Part shown: positions 19,313 through 28,481 of the stretch, piece after piece
How positions within the stretch are numbered: the first letter of the stretch is position 1
Layout: each line of letters starts with the position of its first letter
NCBI RefSeq assembly: GCF_000154465.1
Contig: NZ_DS499577.1
Coordinates: forward strand, 246,013 to 310,012
DNA from: Alistipes putredinis DSM 17216
Lineage (GTDB): Bacteria > Bacteroidota > Bacteroidia > Bacteroidales > Rikenellaceae
DNA: 64,000 nt
Reading direction: 5' to 3'
Translations under genes and position numbers: made by a program
Notes under the pieces: model-generated
Database searches by the model: none
What the model saw: only the letters and a program-made list of their open reading frames with translations
What the model was told of the DNA's origin: nothing

Positions 19313-19837
19313 ATGGAAAAGATCAAAGTTGCGAACAAGTACCAGAAAAGTATCGATCTGTTGAACGATGCTTTGGGAAAAGAAATTGCCACCTCGCTCC
19401 AGTACATGTATTTCCATGTCCATTTCGAAGATGCCGGTTACGAGTATCTGTCCAAAAAGATGCGGATGATTTCGATTGCCGAGATGCGTCACAGCGAGGA
19501 GTTGTCCGACCGTATCCTCTTCTTGCAGGGGGACGTGAATATGAACCCGTCGTTTCCGACGCGCCAGATCACCGATCCCAAGGAGATGTTCCGTTTCGCT
19601 ATGCAACTGGAACAGAGTACGATCGATAGCTATAACGATGCCGCTCGCATTGCGGCCGAAGCCGACGATTCGGTAACGCACAAGATGTTCCAGGATCTGG
19701 CCGTCGAAGAGGAGGAGCACTTGGACTATTTCCGCAACGAGTTGCAGAACCTGCTCGATTACGGCGACAAGGAGTACCTCGCCTTGCAATCTTTTGCACG
19801 CAGCAAGGCCGAAGCCGAAGGTAAGGTTTCCGAGTAG
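19313..19837 (+). CDS. bfr: Bacterioferritin-like iron storage protein
   Basis: Four-helix ferritin of 174 residues. The diiron ligands can be placed at Glu24, Glu57, His60, Glu100, Glu133 and His136 (EMRH and EEEEH motifs). Met58, the residue after Glu57, matches the haem-ligating Met52 of E. coli bacterioferritin, so a haem-bridged dimer is possible. A C-terminal tail of about 15 residues (SFARSKAEAEGKVSE) extends beyond the usual length. It stands alone between the thioesterase and dsbD genes. Confidence 0.88.
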   Translation: MEKIKVANKYQKSIDLLNDALGKEIATSLQYMYFHVHFEDAGYEYLSKKMRMISIAEMRHSEELSDRILFLQGDVNMNPSFPTRQITDPKEMFRFAMQLEQSTIDSYNDAARIAAEADDSVTHKMFQDLAVEEEEHLDYFRNELQNLLDYGDKEYLALQSFARSKAEAEGKVSE

Positions 19838-19895
19838 TTTTTCCTCGCGGACGCGAGATAATGCGTCCCATACGTGGTTTTTGAATAAAATTTCA

Positions 19896-19903
19896 TATCT
19901 TTA
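19896..19903 (+). promoter_or_regulatory. Possible -7 box for dsbD
   Basis: TATCTTTA, one base off the consensus, 40 bases before the ATG at 19944; no -33 box at the right spacing. Confidence 0.4.
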
Positions 19904-19943
19904 CACGCGAAAAAAACTATTAACTTATTAAAATAATAGAGAT

Positions 19944-21929
19944 ATGAAATTTTATATCCGTATCGTGCTGCTGGCGGCTTTCTTGACGAGTTTGTTGTCG
20001 GCTCACGCGCAGTCCCCGACCATTACCTGGGACAGCACTGTGAAGGACCTCGGCGATTCGAATTACGAAGTCGTATTTACGGGTAAGATCCTGCCGGGAT
20101 GGCATACGTACGACCTGCATTCGGACGTTTCTTCGACCCTGGTGGAGTTCGAGCCTGCAACGGGCCTGACGCTCGACGGCGATCCTTATGAGATCAACGC
20201 TTCCAAACGCGAATACGACGATATTTTCGAGGTCGAAATGGGTACTTATTTCGATGAAATCATCCTCGGTCAGAAAGTCACCCTGACGGGTGAAGGCGCC
20301 GTATTGAAAGGCAATATCAACTGGCGTTCCTGCGAGGAGGAAAATTGCAATTCGCCCGAGGATTGGGGATTCGAGATCACGATCGGCGATCCCGAGGCGG
20401 CCTGGGCATCCGTTGCGGCCGGGGACGCTGCGGATCAACCTGTTTCCGGCGACGGAGCCGGAGAGTCCAAAACCCTGTGGGGGTTGATTATCGAAGCGGT
20501 TCTTTGGGGCTTCGCGGCGCTGCTCACTCCTTGTGTATTCCCGATGGTCCCGATGACTGTATCGTTCTTTATGAAAGGCAGCGGATCGCCTGCTGCGGGA
20601 CGTTTCAAGGCTTCGATGTACGGTTTCTTCATCGTAGCGCTCTATACGCTTCCCATTGCGGCGATCATTCTGATTACGCGTCTGGTGGGCGGCGATGCCG
20701 TGACGGCCGACATCTTCAACTGGCTGGCTACGCACTGGCTTCCCAACCTGATCTTCTTCATCGTGTTCATGATTTTCGCCGCATCGTTCTTCGGGGCCTT
20801 CGAGATCACGCTTCCGAGCTGGATGGTCAATAAGAGCGACCGGCACGCGGACAAAGGCGGTTTGATCGGTATCTTCTTCATGGCTCTGACGCTGGTGTTG
20901 GTGTCGTTCTCCTGCACCGGGCCGATCGTCGGCAACGTCCTGATTCGTTCGACTGCCGGCGAATTCTGGGTGCCCATCGTGACGATGTTCGCTTTCTCGC
21001 TGGCTTTTGCTCTGCCTTTTACGATTTTCGCTTTCTTCCCCTCCTTGCTGAAAGACCTGCCCAAGAGCGGCGGTTGGCTCGGTTCCGTGAAGGTCGTTCT
21101 CGGTTTTATCGAGGTCGCCCTCGGTTTCAAGTTCCTGAGTATGGCCGACCAGACCTACCACTGGGGGTTGCTCGACCGTGAGGTCTATTTGGCGATCTGG
21201 ATCGTCGTGTTCACATTGCTGGGTTTCTATTTGCTGGGTAAGATCCGCTTCGCTCACGACGACGAACTCAAGCACGTTTCGGTGACGCGGCTGACGCTGG
21301 CCATCGCTTCGCTTTCGTTCGCGGTCTATATGTTTCCGGGTATGTTCGGTGCGCCGCTGAAAGCTCTTTCTGGCTATTTGCCCCCGATGCATACGCAGGA
21401 CTTCGTGATCAATACGCAGGGTGTCGTTGCCGCACCGTCAGCAACGGCACAGACGACTGAAAAGATCAAATATGCGGATATCCTGCACTGGCCTTACGAT
21501 CTGCCGGGGTATTTCGATCTGGCCCAGGCCGAAGCCGCTGCCAGGGAGGCCGATAAACCCTTGTTTGTGGACATTACGGGAATCAGTTGTGTGAATTGCC
21601 GCGAAATGGAAGCCCGCGTCTGGAGCGATCCGCGCGTGCAGCAGATCCTGCGCGACGATTACGTGCTGGTAGCCCTCTATACCGACGACAAGACCAAAGT
21701 GCCCGAGAACGAATGGGTGACCACTGCGGGAGGCAAGGTTCTCAAGGACATCGGCCGCATCAACTCCTACATCGCCCAGACCCGTTTCGGGGTGAACGGA
21801 CAGCCCAACTACCTGATCCTCGGCCGTGATGGGCAGGAATTGGTTCCCAAGCGGGCTTACAATCTCGACGTGGAGGCATACATCGACTTCCTGAAGAGCG
21901 GTGTGGAGGCGTATAATAAAACGAAATAG
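19944..21929 (+). CDS. dsbD: Thiol:disulfide interchange protein DsbD
   Basis: Carries reducing power from the cytoplasm to periplasmic proteins. The 661 residues comprise a signal peptide (cut near AHAQ), an N-terminal DsbD-alpha-like domain (about 25-150, with a CEEENC pair), eight membrane segments (about 175-470) with the conserved TPCVFPMVPM and SFSCTGPIVG cysteine motifs, and a C-terminal thioredoxin domain with CVNC at 549-552. All three redox modules keep their cysteines, so the protein should be active. It is followed by a very strong terminator. Confidence 0.94.
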   Translation: MKFYIRIVLLAAFLTSLLSAHAQSPTITWDSTVKDLGDSNYEVVFTGKILPGWHTYDLHSDVSSTLVEFEPATGLTLDGDPYEINASKREYDDIFEVEMGTYFDEIILGQKVTLTGEGAVLKGNINWRSCEEENCNSPEDWGFEITIGDPEAAWASVAAGDAADQPVSGDGAGESKTLWGLIIEAVLWGFAALLTPCVFPMVPMTVSFFMKGSGSPAAGRFKASMYGFFIVALYTLPIAAIILITRLVGGDAVTADIFNWLATHWLPNLIFFIVFMIFAASFFGAFEITLPSWMVNKSDRHADKGGLIGIFFMALTLVLVSFSCTGPIVGNVLIRSTAGEFWVPIVTMFAFSLAFALPFTIFAFFPSLLKDLPKSGGWLGSVKVVLGFIEVALGFKFLSMADQTYHWGLLDREVYLAIWIVVFTLLGFYLLGKIRFAHDDELKHVSVTRLTLAIASLSFAVYMFPGMFGAPLKALSGYLPPMHTQDFVINTQGVVAAPSATAQTTEKIKYADILHWPYDLPGYFDLAQAEAAAREADKPLFVDITGISCVNCREMEARVWSDPRVQQILRDDYVLVALYTDDKTKVPENEWVTTAGGKVLKDIGRINSYIAQTRFGVNGQPNYLILGRDGQELVPKRAYNLDVEAYIDFLKSGVEAYNKTK

Positions 21930-21933
21930 GATG

Positions 21934-21983
21934 GATAACGATAACCGGTTCGGGCAGTTCCTCCCGAACCGGTTATCGTTATC
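21934..21983. terminator. Long perfect hairpin after dsbD
   Basis: 21 bp perfect stem (GATAACGATAACCGGTTCGGG and its complement) with an 8-base loop; few T follow. It is unusually long for a terminator. Confidence 0.8.
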
Positions 21984-22122
21984 TCCTTGTTGCAGGATTC
22001 GGTAGGGTATTTGTATTTTTCCTGAAGTTGCCGTGCGCTGTTTATTCGAAAACAGGAGGGCCGTACCGAAGGTTTGAATCCGTTCGGGGATTCGATTTCA
22101 GTTATAAATAAAAGTTCGGGGT

Positions 22123-23259
22123 ATGAAAATTTCGATCGTGGGGCCCGCCCATCCGTATCGTGGGGGCTTGGCCGTAATTATGCAGAGCATGGCCCGGGTT
22201 TTCCAACATCGGGGCGACGAGGTGAAGATCAAGACTTTCACGCTCCAGTATCCCCGTATTTTCTTTCCCGGCAGGAATCAGACGGTGCAGACACCTCCGC
22301 CGCCCGATCTGTACATCGTGCGGTGCGTGAATACGATGAATCCGTTCAACTGGATCGCCGTGGGGCGGTGGATCGCCCGCGAGAAGCCGGATTTCGTGCT
22401 GATGAAATACTGGACCCCCTTTATGGCGCCCTGTTTCGGTACGATTGCCCGTTTTGCCAAAAAGAACGGTACGACGCGTATCCTTTGTCAGATCGACAAC
22501 GTCGAACCGCATGAACGCCATATGACTGACAAGCCGTTCAACCGCTATTTCCTGAGGGCGGTGGACGGCTTTATCTATATGTCCGAGCAGGTGCACCGCG
22601 AATTGCGCCGATATACGCAGGTTCCGGCGCTTTTCTCTCCGCATCCGCTTTTCGAAAATTTCGGTATCGTCATTGATCGTACGGAGGCCTGCATCCGCCT
22701 CGAACTGGATCCTTCGAAACGCTATGCGCTCTTTTTCGGTTTGATTCGGGACTACAAGGGATTGGACCTGTTGCTCGATGCCTGGAAGATCTACAAGCGG
22801 GAGCATCCTGCCGAAGACCGGCGCCTGATCGTGGCCGGTGAGTTCTATGCTCCGAAAGAGAAGTATTTGAAGCAAATCGCCGACAACGGACTGGAGGACG
22901 ATGTGATTTTGCACGACTATTTTATTCCGGACGAATTGGTGCGTTACTATTTTTCCGTCGCAGATTTTTTGGTGCAGCCGTATCGTTCGGCCACGCAGAG
23001 CGGCGTGACCCAGATCGCTTATCAATTCGACCTGCCGATGGTGGTGACCGACGTGGGCGGTCTTCCGGAGATCGTGCCGGACGGTCGTGTCGGCTTCGTC
23101 TGCCGTCCCGATGCCGCAGAAGTCGCCCGGGCCATCGACCGTATCTGGCGGGACGATGTGCTCGCGGGATTCCGTGCGAACATGGAAGAGGAGAAGAAGC
23201 GCTTTTCGTGGGATGCGATGTGCGATCGCATTACGGAACTTTACCGATTGGTTAAATAG
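22123..23259 (+). CDS. GT-B glycosyltransferase, family 4
   Basis: Protein of 378 residues with both Rossmann halves. The N-terminal half opens KISIVGPAHPYRGGLAVIMQSMA (glycine loop of the acceptor side). The C-terminal half holds FFGLIRDYKGLDLLLDAW, the PYRSATQSGVTQIAYQFDLP segment (equivalent of the family's ExxGxxxxE region) and TDVGGLPEIV. It is probably cytoplasmic, adding a sugar to a cell-surface glycan, but no glycan cluster surrounds it, so donor and acceptor cannot be told. Confidence 0.9.
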   Translation: MKISIVGPAHPYRGGLAVIMQSMARVFQHRGDEVKIKTFTLQYPRIFFPGRNQTVQTPPPPDLYIVRCVNTMNPFNWIAVGRWIAREKPDFVLMKYWTPFMAPCFGTIARFAKKNGTTRILCQIDNVEPHERHMTDKPFNRYFLRAVDGFIYMSEQVHRELRRYTQVPALFSPHPLFENFGIVIDRTEACIRLELDPSKRYALFFGLIRDYKGLDLLLDAWKIYKREHPAEDRRLIVAGEFYAPKEKYLKQIADNGLEDDVILHDYFIPDELVRYYFSVADFLVQPYRSATQSGVTQIAYQFDLPMVVTDVGGLPEIVPDGRVGFVCRPDAAEVARAIDRIWRDDVLAGFRANMEEEKKRFSWDAMCDRITELYRLVK

Positions 23260-23360
23260 GAAGCGTAGAGGGTCGATCCGATTAAATAGGAACTCTTGTA
23301 TCTCGAAAAGCGGAATCTCGTACGATCCTCGTCGCTTTAGCCGATAGACTCTTTATTACA

Positions 23361-23391
23361 AAACCCCCGCTGCAATTTGCAGCGGGGGTTT
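23361..23391. terminator. Bidirectional terminator
   Basis: 15 bp inverted repeat AAACCCCCGCTGCAA / TTGCAGCGGGGGTTT between convergent genes; A and T runs on both sides let it serve both. Confidence 0.88.
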
Positions 23392-23431
23392 ACTCATCAT
23401 TTTTCCGGCAGACCGGGGATACGGATTATCG

Positions 23432-24832
23432 TTATTTCTTGATGTTGGGCAGTTCCAGGCCGTAGTGCTTTTTACGGTCTTCGAGCTTGAGCCAGAAAGC
23501 CAGCAGGAAAGCCAATACGCCGAGGCTGGCGAAAATCAGCATCGGAACCGTGTAGTTGTAGCTTACGTGTTCACCGGCTTTGATCGCTTCTCCCACGCCG
23601 GGATTGACCTTGTTGAGAACCCAGCCGATGATCATCGGGAAGGCCATCAGTCCGAGGTTCTGGATCCAGAAAATCGTTGCATAGGCAGAACCCATATAGC
23701 GGTTATCGACCAACTTGGGTACCGAAGGCCACAGGGCGGCGGGAACCAGCGAGAAAGAGAGGCCGAGCAGGATGATCGCCGAGAACGCGATAGCGGGGGT
23801 GAGGGGAACCAGTGCGAAAGTCATGTGGCAGATGAACATCAGGATCGCACCGATCATCAGCATCGTCGCGCCTTTGCCCTTGTGGTCGAGGAACCAGCCG
23901 AGGAGCGGAGTCAGAATCATTGCACCCATCGGGAACCAGCGGAAGATGTCCGAAGCCTGCTGGTTGGTGATGCCCAGATTACTTTCGAGCATACCCGTTG
24001 CGAAACGCTGGAACGGGAAAATCGCCGAATAGTAGAGCACGCAGAGTGCCGAAACGATCAGGAAGGTTTTGCTGCTGAAAAGGTTCTTCAGATCGGCGAC
24101 CTTGAAGGGCTCTTCGGTTTCTCCTATCGGGGTGTCTGCCTCGGTTTGTCTGTCGAGTTTGAAGTCCATGACCGAGAAAGCGATGTAGGTCAGCAGGCCG
24201 ATGCAGAGCAACAGGCCGACAACGGCTACCGGACGTGCTACGCTCGGATCGCCGCCCCAGTTAGCCACCCAGGGCGACAGGCTGAATACGGCGAATACGC
24301 CCAGTCGGGCAATAGCCATTTCCAGGCCCATCGCCAGAGCCAGTTCTTTCCCCGTGAACCACTTGACGATTGCACGGGATACTGTCACACCGGCCATCTC
24401 CGTACCGCAGCCGAAGATCATGAAGCCCAGGCAGGCGAGCTTCGCGCTGGCCGGAATGTCCGTGAGGAACGAATTGAGGAACTCGTAACCGAATCCGCCT
24501 TCATAGAAGTAGTTGCTCAGCCCGTAGAATTTGATACCGGCACCGAGTACCATCAGCGAGGCCGAAAGAATACCCGTAAACCGTACGCCCATCTTGTCGA
24601 GGATGATACCTGCGACGAGCAGGAAACCGCAGACGTTCAGAATGAATTCCGAACCGCCGTACAGTCCGAAAATCGTGGGGCTCCAGCCTCGGGTGCTTTC
24701 GAGCATGTTCTGCAACGGCGAGAGGACATCGACGAACATGTAGCCGAAGAACATGGTGAGCGCCACCAGAATCAGCGCGGTCCACCGAGCCCACGCCGAG
24801 TCGTTCAGTTTCTTTTGAATAGCTTGTGTCAT
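23432..24832 (-). CDS. Major facilitator superfamily transporter
   Basis: Protein of 466 residues with about 12 membrane segments in two six-helix halves separated by a charged loop near residues 215-240 (DRQTEADTPIGETEEPF). A GxxLDKxG-like loop (GIILDKMGVRFTG) lies between helices 2 and 3 and DHKGK between 8 and 9, as expected for MFS carriers. It resembles the sugar-phosphate/MFSD1-like branch, but the substrate cannot be read from the sequence. It lies 25 bases downstream of the TPR gene and may share its transcript. Confidence 0.88.
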   Translation of the reverse strand: MTQAIQKKLNDSAWARWTALILVALTMFFGYMFVDVLSPLQNMLESTRGWSPTIFGLYGGSEFILNVCGFLLVAGIILDKMGVRFTGILSASLMVLGAGIKFYGLSNYFYEGGFGYEFLNSFLTDIPASAKLACLGFMIFGCGTEMAGVTVSRAIVKWFTGKELALAMGLEMAIARLGVFAVFSLSPWVANWGGDPSVARPVAVVGLLLCIGLLTYIAFSVMDFKLDRQTEADTPIGETEEPFKVADLKNLFSSKTFLIVSALCVLYYSAIFPFQRFATGMLESNLGITNQQASDIFRWFPMGAMILTPLLGWFLDHKGKGATMLMIGAILMFICHMTFALVPLTPAIAFSAIILLGLSFSLVPAALWPSVPKLVDNRYMGSAYATIFWIQNLGLMAFPMIIGWVLNKVNPGVGEAIKAGEHVSYNYTVPMLIFASLGVLAFLLAFWLKLEDRKKHYGLELPNIKK

Positions 24833-24857
24833 AGTTTATTGAATTGGTTATTGTTAG

Positions 24858-26873
24858 TTAAAAAGCTTCTGTATGCTCCCCCGTGTAACGTTTGAGGATT
24901 TCGTAGGCCGAGGTAATGCCCAGCTCTCCGGCTTTCGAGAGGTCGAGGCAGCCCTTGCGCGTGTCTTTCATATAGATTTGGGTCATGCCCCGGTTGTAGA
25001 ACGCTTCGGCGAAGAGGGGATTCAGTTCGATGGCTCTCGAAAAATCTTCGAAGGCCTCGGGGAGTTTGCCTGAAAGAGCCAGCAGCGTTCCCCGGTTGTA
25101 GTAGGCTTCGGCGAAGTTCGGGAAGAGGCGGAGCGTCTTGTCCAGATCGGCGATGGCTTCGTCGTAATTGTAGGTGCGTGTATGGGGGTTGGTGAGTTTG
25201 TTCGCCGGGTCGGAGTCGATCGAAATTCGCTGATAGGGATTGTCCAGGCCCGAAATGAAGTCGATCATTTCGGCCCGTGTCACGGCCCGGTTGAAGTAGA
25301 GGAACGGATTGGCGGCATTGTCTGCGATAGCCGACGAATAGGTGCCGACCGAATTGGTGAATTGTCGGATCAGCGATTGCGAAATGGCATATTGTACTTG
25401 CAGGAGCCAGTCGCGCGGATTCTGGCTCAGGATTTCGGTATAGCGGCTGTCGAGCATCGCCAAAGAGTCCGCATCGATGTTCGTAGGCCGGTTGGAGAGG
25501 ACGAGGTAGGGATTGTCCAGTTTTTTCTCGAAGTCTTTGACCCGTTGCAGGGTATAGCGGTTCGACGCCTCGATCCGGGTGGTGTCGGGCTGCATCAGGG
25601 TGAAGCGGAACAGGGGTAGCAGACGCATGTTGCTGCGGCCCAGGCTCGGTTGTTCCGAAATGCGGTCGAAGTAGTTGTTGGTGAATTGGTTGTCGAAAGC
25701 CAGCAGTTTGTCCATCCGTTGCGTCGTATCGGCATAGATCGAGTAGGTGCTGTCCTTCAGGTGGGATTTGTATTCGGCGATCTTGCGCTGGGCGATCTCT
25801 TCGTCCCGTTTCGCAGCCTTGGGGTTATGCAACGCATAACGCAGGGCGCTGCGGTTCAGGTAGGCGTTGGCGAAGTCGGGGTAGAGTTCGATGGCCCGGG
25901 TGTAGTCGCGCTCGGCGCCTTCGAGATCGCCCAAGCGGGTTTTGAGCATGGCACGCAGGTAATAGACCTGGACATTGCCGGGGGAGTAGAGCGCCACGCG
26001 GTCGAAGTCGTCGAGTGCGCGGTTGTAATCGCCGATCTGGGTGCGGAGAATCGCCCGGTTGAAATAGGTGAACGAGTTGGTCGAGTCCAGTTGTAGCACC
26101 CGGTCGAAATCCGCGAGGGCCTGCATCGGACGGTTGGTGTTGGAATAGACCACCGCCCGGTTGAAATAGGGCGGCAGGAAAGCCGAGTCGCAGCGGATCG
26201 ACATGTCGAAATCGGCTTCGGCTCGGGCATACTCCTCTTTTTGCAGCAACAAGGTTCCGCGTTGGTAATAGCCGTTGGGATTTTCGCGGTTGGTGCGGAT
26301 CGCCTGGTCGAAATTTTCCAGGGCCCGTACGGTGTCCTTCAGGTAGAGGTAGGCTGTGCCGCGGCCGATGTAGGCGTCGGCTACCTTGTTTTCCTGGAAG
26401 ATGAATTTGTCGAAATCCTCGATCGCCTCCTCGTATTGCTTGTTCTGCAGGCGCGTATAGCCCCGGCTGTAATAGGCGTCCGGCAGGTCGGGCCTCAGGT
26501 CGATCGCCTCGCGGAAATCCTGCAGCGCGTCGTCGTAGTTGCCCATGCGCGTACGGGTCAGCGCCCGGTAGATGTAGGCGGTCGTGAACACGGGGTTTTT
26601 GACGATGGCAGCCGAAAAGTCGGTATCGGCACCCAGCAGGTCGTCGAGGTTGAATTTGGCTACACCCCGCAGGAAATAGCCCTCTGCGGCGTCCGGATCG
26701 GCCCGCAACAGGATGTTGAGCACACGAATCGCCTCCTGATATTCGCGGTTCATCAGGCAACGGCGGCTGGCCCAGTAGAAGTAGTCTTTGTTGTATTGGG
26801 CGTCGGCAGCGGCAGCGTTGCCCAGCAGCGTCCCCAACAGGATGATTTTCAGGATAAATTTGCGCAATGCCAC
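24858..26873 (-). CDS. Exported tetratricopeptide repeat protein
   Basis: Protein of 671 residues: signal peptide (ending AAAADAQ), then about ten TPR units from residue 28 to 345, each with the A/Y-F-A pattern (for example YYSRGYTRLQNKQYEEAIEDFDKFI). A non-repeat middle (about 350-545) contains a second short set, and three more TPR units lie at the C-terminus. It is likely a periplasmic scaffold; partner unknown. It is preceded closely by era (21-base gap). Confidence 0.9.
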   Translation of the reverse strand: MALRKFILKIILLGTLLGNAAAADAQYNKDYFYWASRRCLMNREYQEAIRVLNILLRADPDAAEGYFLRGVAKFNLDDLLGADTDFSAAIVKNPVFTTAYIYRALTRTRMGNYDDALQDFREAIDLRPDLPDAYYSRGYTRLQNKQYEEAIEDFDKFIFQENKVADAYIGRGTAYLYLKDTVRALENFDQAIRTNRENPNGYYQRGTLLLQKEEYARAEADFDMSIRCDSAFLPPYFNRAVVYSNTNRPMQALADFDRVLQLDSTNSFTYFNRAILRTQIGDYNRALDDFDRVALYSPGNVQVYYLRAMLKTRLGDLEGAERDYTRAIELYPDFANAYLNRSALRYALHNPKAAKRDEEIAQRKIAEYKSHLKDSTYSIYADTTQRMDKLLAFDNQFTNNYFDRISEQPSLGRSNMRLLPLFRFTLMQPDTTRIEASNRYTLQRVKDFEKKLDNPYLVLSNRPTNIDADSLAMLDSRYTEILSQNPRDWLLQVQYAISQSLIRQFTNSVGTYSSAIADNAANPFLYFNRAVTRAEMIDFISGLDNPYQRISIDSDPANKLTNPHTRTYNYDEAIADLDKTLRLFPNFAEAYYNRGTLLALSGKLPEAFEDFSRAIELNPLFAEAFYNRGMTQIYMKDTRKGCLDLSKAGELGITSAYEILKRYTGEHTEAF

Positions 26874-26894
26874 GACACCCCGATTTGGTTGTGA

Positions 26895-27776
26895 TTATTC
26901 TTGTTCGTATCCGAAGCGCTTGAGTTGCCGTTCGTTATCGCGCCAGTTCTCGTTTACTTTGACGTACAGCTCCAGGAAAACCTTCTTGCCGAGGAATTGT
27001 TCTATGTCCTCGCGGGCCTGTTGTCCGACTTTTTTGAGTTTCTCGCCCTTGTGTCCGATCAGGATGCCCTTCTGGGAGTCGCGTGCGACATAGATGACCG
27101 CCGAAATGCGGTCGATCGTCGGTTCCTCCCTGTAGGCTTCGATCGCTATTTCGCAACAGTAGGGGATCTCCTTGTCGTAGTTGCGCAGGATCTTTTCGCG
27201 GATTATTTCCGAGGCGAAGAATCGCAGCGTTTTGTCCGTGAGCGTATCTTTGGAGTAGAAGGCTTCTCCCTCGGGCAGCCGTTCCAGAATCAGGTCGAAA
27301 AGTCCCTTGATGTTGAAATTCTCGCGTGCCGATACCGGGACGATCGTGGCGGCCGGCAGCAGCGCCTGCCATTTATCGACGAGCTCTTCGAGCTTTTCGG
27401 GCGTCGTGAGGTCGATCTTGTTGATTACCGCGAGGGTGGGAATATCGCTTTGGCGGATCTTTTCGAGGATGTCGTTCGAACGGTCGCTTTGTTCCACCGT
27501 GTCGGTGACGTAGAGGATTACGTCCGCATCGTTCACGGCGCCGGTGACGAATTTCATCATCGACTCCTGGAGTTTGTAGCTGGGTTTCAGAATGCCCGGC
27601 GTATCCGAGAAGACGATCTGGAAATCTTCGCCGCTGACCACTCCCAGAATGCGGTGGCGCGTGGTCTGGGCTTTGGAGGTGATGATCGAGAGGCGTTCGC
27701 CTACGAGTGCGTTCATCAACGTCGATTTGCCGACGTTGGGATTTCCGATGATATTGACGAAACCGGCCTTGTGCAT
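26895..27776 (-). CDS. era: GTPase Era
   Basis: Ribosome assembly GTPase that binds the 3' end of 16S rRNA. Seen: P-loop GNPNVGKS at 11-18, switch II DTPG, NKID specificity motif, and a C-terminal KH domain (AVIYVARDSQKGILIGHKGEKLKKVG, with the GHKG loop). The length of 293 residues is normal. The promoter is probably within the repeat at 27878-27965. Confidence 0.97.
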   Translation of the reverse strand: MHKAGFVNIIGNPNVGKSTLMNALVGERLSIITSKAQTTRHRILGVVSGEDFQIVFSDTPGILKPSYKLQESMMKFVTGAVNDADVILYVTDTVEQSDRSNDILEKIRQSDIPTLAVINKIDLTTPEKLEELVDKWQALLPAATIVPVSARENFNIKGLFDLILERLPEGEAFYSKDTLTDKTLRFFASEIIREKILRNYDKEIPYCCEIAIEAYREEPTIDRISAVIYVARDSQKGILIGHKGEKLKKVGQQAREDIEQFLGKKVFLELYVKVNENWRDNERQLKRFGYEQE

Positions 27777-27877
27777 AGGATGTCTGTTGTCTGATTCTCA
27801 CGAAAAGGCAGTGAAAGCGAGGACCGCATAAAACGAACGAACTTGTTTTTCATGCCGGGCCGCCATGCTGCCTGCTC

Positions 27878-27965
27878 CAAAAATAGTGAAAGCCGAGAGC
27901 AATCGCACGGATTTGCACGCTAAGATTGCCGAACCGCCTCCTATCTTTTACAAAGATAGCGAAAA
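27878..27965 (-). repeat. Family A palindromic repeat with -7 box
   Basis: One unit of the 75 bp family: AAATAGTGAAAGCCGAGAGC ... GCTAAGATTGCCGAACCGCC ... CTATCTTTTACAAAGATAGC. CAAAGATA at 27951-27958 is TATCTTTG on the minus strand, facing era; a weaker copy (CAAAAATA) is at 27878-27885, 73 bases away. Confidence 0.7.
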
Positions 27966-28418
27966 AAATACCCCCTGCCAAATGAAGCGTCATCTTTCTA
28001 TGTTCAGAAGGAGTCGGTCGGTGGCGTTTTTCGGATAAGGGGGGGGGCCGAGGGAGGTTGCGGCTCTTTTCGACGCCGCTGTTTTTCCGGGAAAAGCCCG
28101 TTATCGGACGGATTGGAAGATCGGGTCGGAAAAAACGCGTTTTCTTCGGTCCTTCGCGTTGTGTTTTCCTCTCCGGTTTTTTCCTATTTCTGTATATTTT
28201 TCTTGTACTCGTCTGCAAGGTGTTCCGGACGAATCCGTTCTTCGTGTTTACGGGCGAAGCCTTTCCGGATTTGTCCTGCATTCTGCTTGCCCAATTATGA
28301 GCTGACACCGATTTCGGAGAGCATGTGTGAATCGCCTTTTCGCTGCCGGTGCGTGGTTGCAGAGGATGCCGGATTTGCCCGGAAGCGGGTCGATTATATG
28401 ATAGATGTCATAAGGAAA
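27966..28418. other. Gene-poor gap between era and ffh
   Basis: No convincing gene. It holds a G9 run at 28039-28047. Open frames here are short and resemble nothing; I looked for a 4.5S/SRP RNA core and did not find one. Confidence 0.45.
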
Positions 28419-28451
28419 ACCCCTTCGGTTCGGAACCCGAACCGAAGGGGT
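28419..28451 (-). terminator. Terminator of ffh
   Basis: 15 bp stem ACCCCTTCGGTTCGG / CCGAACCGAAGGGGT, 30 bases past the ffh stop, followed by TTTTCC on the minus strand. Confidence 0.88.
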
Positions 28452-28481
28452 ATAAAGTAGTTGGCGAAGTATTCATCCCGC

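Noticed and set aside
27966..28418. SRP RNA or another structured RNA between era and ffh
   Set aside because: I could not find the conserved SRP core or a convincing long stem in this gap.
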